Positions 55,427-57,543 of a DNA stretch of 57,543 bases are shown piece by piece (the stretch's first letter is position 1; each line of letters starts with the position of its first letter). The position numbers and the translations under genes were made by a program. This DNA is from Nostoc linckia z4. GTDB taxonomy: Bacteria; Cyanobacteriota; Cyanobacteriia; Cyanobacteriales; Nostocaceae. The stretch spans positions 1-57,543 of the forward strand of contig NZ_LAHA01000025.1 in assembly GCF_002608075.1 (NCBI RefSeq). The letters are read 5' to 3'. The notes under the pieces were generated by a model. The model was not told where the DNA came from. It did no database searches and was given only the letters and a program-made list of their open reading frames with translations.

Positions 55427-56113
55427 ATGACTATGAGTTGGCTAATTAGTACAGTACTTATTGGAATATCTGTAGCTTTTGCAACTACTTTTGACGACAA
55501 TTTATATTTGACGGCTTTCTTCGGAAAAGTCAACCGCACCTTTCGCCCCAAGCATATTGTTATCGGTGAATTTGTAGGATTTACTGCATTAGTGCTTGCT
55601 AGCCTCCCTGGTTTCTTCGGCGGTTTGATTATTCCTAGTACCTGGATTGGTTTACTAGGTTTACTTCCCATCGCCATCGGTATTAGTAATTTCATCAGCC
55701 GAGAAGATGATGGAGAGATAGTACAAGATGTGTCAATTAACTTACCCTCTCCTGGTAAATCTGGGCGGCAGAAGAAATCATTGTTGGCAATTATCCGCGA
55801 TCCCCAAACTTATCGTGTTTCAGCAGTTACCATTGCTAACGGTGGAAATAACATTGGAATATATGTACCGTTGTTCGCTACTACCAATCTTCCAAGCTTG
55901 GGCGTAATTTTATGTGTTTGTTATCTAACAGTTGCGACGTGGTGTTTATTGTCTTACAACCTGACCCGTAATCCTCTGATGGCACCTATTTTAACTCGCT
56001 ATGGTCGAAAAATCTTCCCCTTTGTCTTAATTTGGCTGGGATTGTCTATTTTGATTAAAAGTGAAAGCTATCGACTTTTACCTAGTTTGGCAATGCTTTC
56101 TCACTCAGCATGA
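55427..56113 (+). CDS. CadD-like cadmium/cation resistance transporter
   Basis: 228 residues, six or so membrane spans, of the cadmium resistance (Cad/LysE-like) family. The first helix has the family motif VAFATTFDDNLYLTAFF; the second half has TIANGGNNIGIYVPLF, the matching conserved Asn/Gly-rich block. Staphylococcal CadD lowers cadmium accumulation; other members have unknown substrates. A small hairpin lies in the leader. It is a single gene without a recognisable regulator. Confidence 0.85.
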   Translation: MTMSWLISTVLIGISVAFATTFDDNLYLTAFFGKVNRTFRPKHIVIGEFVGFTALVLASLPGFFGGLIIPSTWIGLLGLLPIAIGISNFISREDDGEIVQDVSINLPSPGKSGRQKKSLLAIIRDPQTYRVSAVTIANGGNNIGIYVPLFATTNLPSLGVILCVCYLTVATWCLLSYNLTRNPLMAPILTRYGRKIFPFVLIWLGLSILIKSESYRLLPSLAMLSHSA

Positions 56114-56142
56114 GGCGATATTTTGGATTTGAGATTTTGGGT

Positions 56143-56225
56143 GTTGCATAATTACGGGATGATTTGAGAATTTGCATCAAGACATAATCCCCGTGTCTCC
56201 GTGTCCCCGCCTCCCCGCGTCTCTA
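56143..56225. repeat. second copy of the GTTGCATAATTxCGGGATG repeat
   Basis: 56143-56192 matches 50563-50612 with only a few changes; both then run into GTGTCTCC units. It lies just past the CadD-like gene. Confidence 0.8.
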
Positions 56226-56392
56226 ATCCCCTTCCCACACTGGAGGTTTTCTAATCACTTGAATTTATGCTTTTAAATAAAAATAATATTTGCTCTTATC
56301 AATTAGCTTATCTAAAGTGAACATAAAGCACATTATTTATGGCTCTTACAAAAGCAAATCTAACATCGCAAACGATCGCAGGAAGGAAACTA

Positions 56393-57025
56393 ATGAATAA
56401 ATCAAATTCTCAAAAATTAACTCAGTGGCTTGTAACTGCCTTATTTGTAGTAGTTGTAGCAACATTTTCACTGTTCAATCAGCCCACTGCTCAAGCTCAA
56501 ACAATAACACCATCAGAACCAGCTTTAGAATCAACCCCAGTAACACCTCCAGCTGCATCACCAGTATTAGAACCAACTCCAGCAATACCTCCAGTTGTAG
56601 TACCAGTACAATCTGTAGCCGCAAACGTTAGACGTTTGTTAACAACTAAAGAATGTGTCGGATGTAATTTAATTGGTGCAGTTCTCAAGGATGCAAACCT
56701 GCAAGCAGCAAATTTGCAAGGTGCGAACTTACAAAAAGCAGATTTTGAAAGAGCGAACTTACAGCAAACAAACCTACAAGGAGCAAACTTGCAAGGAGCA
56801 GATTTAGGTAAGGCAAATATCGCAGGAGCAAACTTAACAGGAGCCAACCTATTTGATGCAGACCTAGAAAAGGCTAGCTTCTTGGGAGCAAACCTCCAAG
56901 CAGCAAACTTGCAAAACGCAGACTTGGAAAAGACAAATCTCACAAATGCAAACATCCAAGGAGCCAACTTGATGGGAGTTGATTTGCAAGACGCCATCAG
57001 ACCAGAAGGATTTATGGCTTACTAA
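56393..57025 (+). CDS. secreted pentapeptide repeat protein
   Basis: 210 residues from ATG 56393, which has a good ribosome site (GGAAGGAA). Signal peptide (about 1-34, LVTALFVVVVATFSLFNQPTAQA), a Pro/Thr/Val-rich linker (about 35-75), a short ECVGCNLIGA segment, then about 20 pentapeptides A(N/D)Lxx (NLQAA, NLQGA, DLEKA) that form a right-handed beta helix. Such proteins are very common in cyanobacteria and mostly without known role. The upstream ATG at 56339 would put 18 residues before the signal peptide and is less likely. Confidence 0.9.
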   Translation: MNKSNSQKLTQWLVTALFVVVVATFSLFNQPTAQAQTITPSEPALESTPVTPPAASPVLEPTPAIPPVVVPVQSVAANVRRLLTTKECVGCNLIGAVLKDANLQAANLQGANLQKADFERANLQQTNLQGANLQGADLGKANIAGANLTGANLFDADLEKASFLGANLQAANLQNADLEKTNLTNANIQGANLMGVDLQDAIRPEGFMAY

Positions 57026-57059
57026 TGCAAAATAAATTTTAGCTGCCAATGTCATTAAA

Positions 57060-57178
57060 CTAGTAGTTCGCCAAGTCAACTTAGCGGGGGAAAGGGGAAA
57101 GGTTTTAAATCCCTTACCCTTTTCCCCTTCCCCTTTACCCAGACCTCACCAAGTATTGTTGAGTTGCCAGACTACTAG
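57060..57178. repeat. family C MITE-like element
   Basis: It begins CTAGTAGTTCGCCAAGTCAAC and ends GTTGAGTTGCCAGACTACTAG. Inverse orientation to the copies at 26461 and 33682, with the same internal purine/pyrimidine palindrome. Confidence 0.85.
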
Positions 57179-57192
57179 TCTAAATAATCGTT

Positions 57193-57220
57193 AATCCCCT
57201 CAGTTTTTACCGAGGGGATT
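57193..57220 (+). terminator. AATCCCCTC ... GAGGGGATT hairpin
   Basis: A perfect 9-bp stem with a 10-base loop, followed by ATTGGTTT. It is downstream of the pentapeptide gene and the family C element, so it could end that transcript. Confidence 0.55.
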
Positions 57221-57454
57221 ATTGGTTTAAAAGTTCCAATTCCCATATCCATCAACCTTGAGTATTGTAAAACTTCGCGCAATATGTAGACAAATCTAGT
57301 CATAAATTGTCATTCATCAGCTGTTAGGCAGCTAATAAATAGGAAATTAGCACACCTAACTTCAGAGAATTAGCATAAATTTATTGACTGGAGTCTGGAG
57401 AAATGTGAGTTAGTATATATGAGCAGATATCATGTAATTTTGGTCAGCTAGTCT

Positions 57455-57543
57455 ATGCAGTTGGTCGAACGGCATATCATTCAACGAAATCATCCCCACT
57501 ATCAGGAGATAGATCAGTTATGTTTTGCAGCCAAAAACCTCTA
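57455..57543 (+). CDS. tnpB: start of an IS200/IS605 TnpB gene, cut by the window edge
   Basis: The last 89 bases read MQLVERHIIQRNHPHYQEID then QLCFAAKNL with no stop. This is the typical N-terminus of TnpB (OrfB, RNA-guided nuclease of IS200/IS605 elements). No tnpA is visible upstream; 57221-57454 has no ORF and should contain the left end of the element. Whether the rest is intact cannot be seen. Confidence 0.85.
   Translation, partial: MQLVERHIIQRNHPHYQEIDQLCFAAKNL

Noticed and set aside
56497..56997. Long minus-strand ORF opposite the pentapeptide gene
   Set aside because: Antisense shadow caused by the periodic A(N/D)Lxx codons; no start signal or family match.

Overview
The window looks like a chromosomal segment of a filamentous, probably heterocyst-forming cyanobacterium of the Nostoc/Anabaena group. 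The evidence is frequent HIP1 octamers (GCGATCGC), a sucrose synthase whose 806-residue form closely resembles Anabaena SusA as I remember it, a KdpD cut down to its N-terminal sensor half, and gaps packed with dispersed repeats (TGTTGAC/GTCAAC strings, purine/pyrimidine tracts, small elements with terminal inverted repeats). No search could be run, so species and family names rest on recognised motifs and memory.

Layout. 0.1-8.7 kb: pirin, Dps, aldo/keto reductase, acetate kinase, a class-A beta-lactamase-fold hydrolase, a Gln-rich secreted protein and a Tat-type molybdopterin oxidoreductase. 8.8-14.1 kb: a fused OMP decarboxylase/orotate phosphoribosyltransferase, an AI-2E family permease and an MCE/ABC pair for lipid trafficking. 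14.8-18.7 kb: threonine aldolase-like enzyme, a DUF433/DUF5615 toxin-antitoxin pair, siroheme genes (cobA, sirB) and a DUF4359 protein. 18.8-26.4 kb: tRNA-His, a 38-residue membrane microprotein, susA, a peptidoglycan-binding protein, a ROK glucokinase, a creatininase-family protein and a 2TM protein.

27.0-33.7 kb is the most interesting part. A divergent ABC exporter faces a gene set for a thiazole/oxazole-modified peptide (TOMM). The precursor has 15 cysteines at exactly every third residue. It is followed by an E1-like leader-binding C protein, a YcaO cyclodehydratase ending in PxPxP, and a SagB-type dehydrogenase. Every junction in this operon is filled by a mobile-looking or palindromic repeat. 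34.1-40.4 kb: a one-strand organosulfur set (two LLM flavin monooxygenases, one SfnB/DszC-like flavoenzyme, two sulfonate-type binding lipoproteins) without its permease or ATPase. 40.6-46.8 kb: a kdp potassium-pump operon read leftwards (kdpA, kdpB, a tiny KdpF-like ORF, kdpC, short kdpD). 47.4-57.5 kb: a DUF29 gene with a decayed partial copy, a dienelactone hydrolase, a divergent SucD/SucC-like pair, an unknown one-TM protein, a cyclic-nucleotide-domain protein, a CadD-like transporter, a secreted pentapeptide protein and the first codons of a TnpB gene cut off by the window edge.

A recurring theme is that repeats lie exactly on stop codons. The ends of ackA and the sucD-like gene are coded by the terminus of one repeat family, that of sagB by another, and the TOMM precursor stop touches a third.
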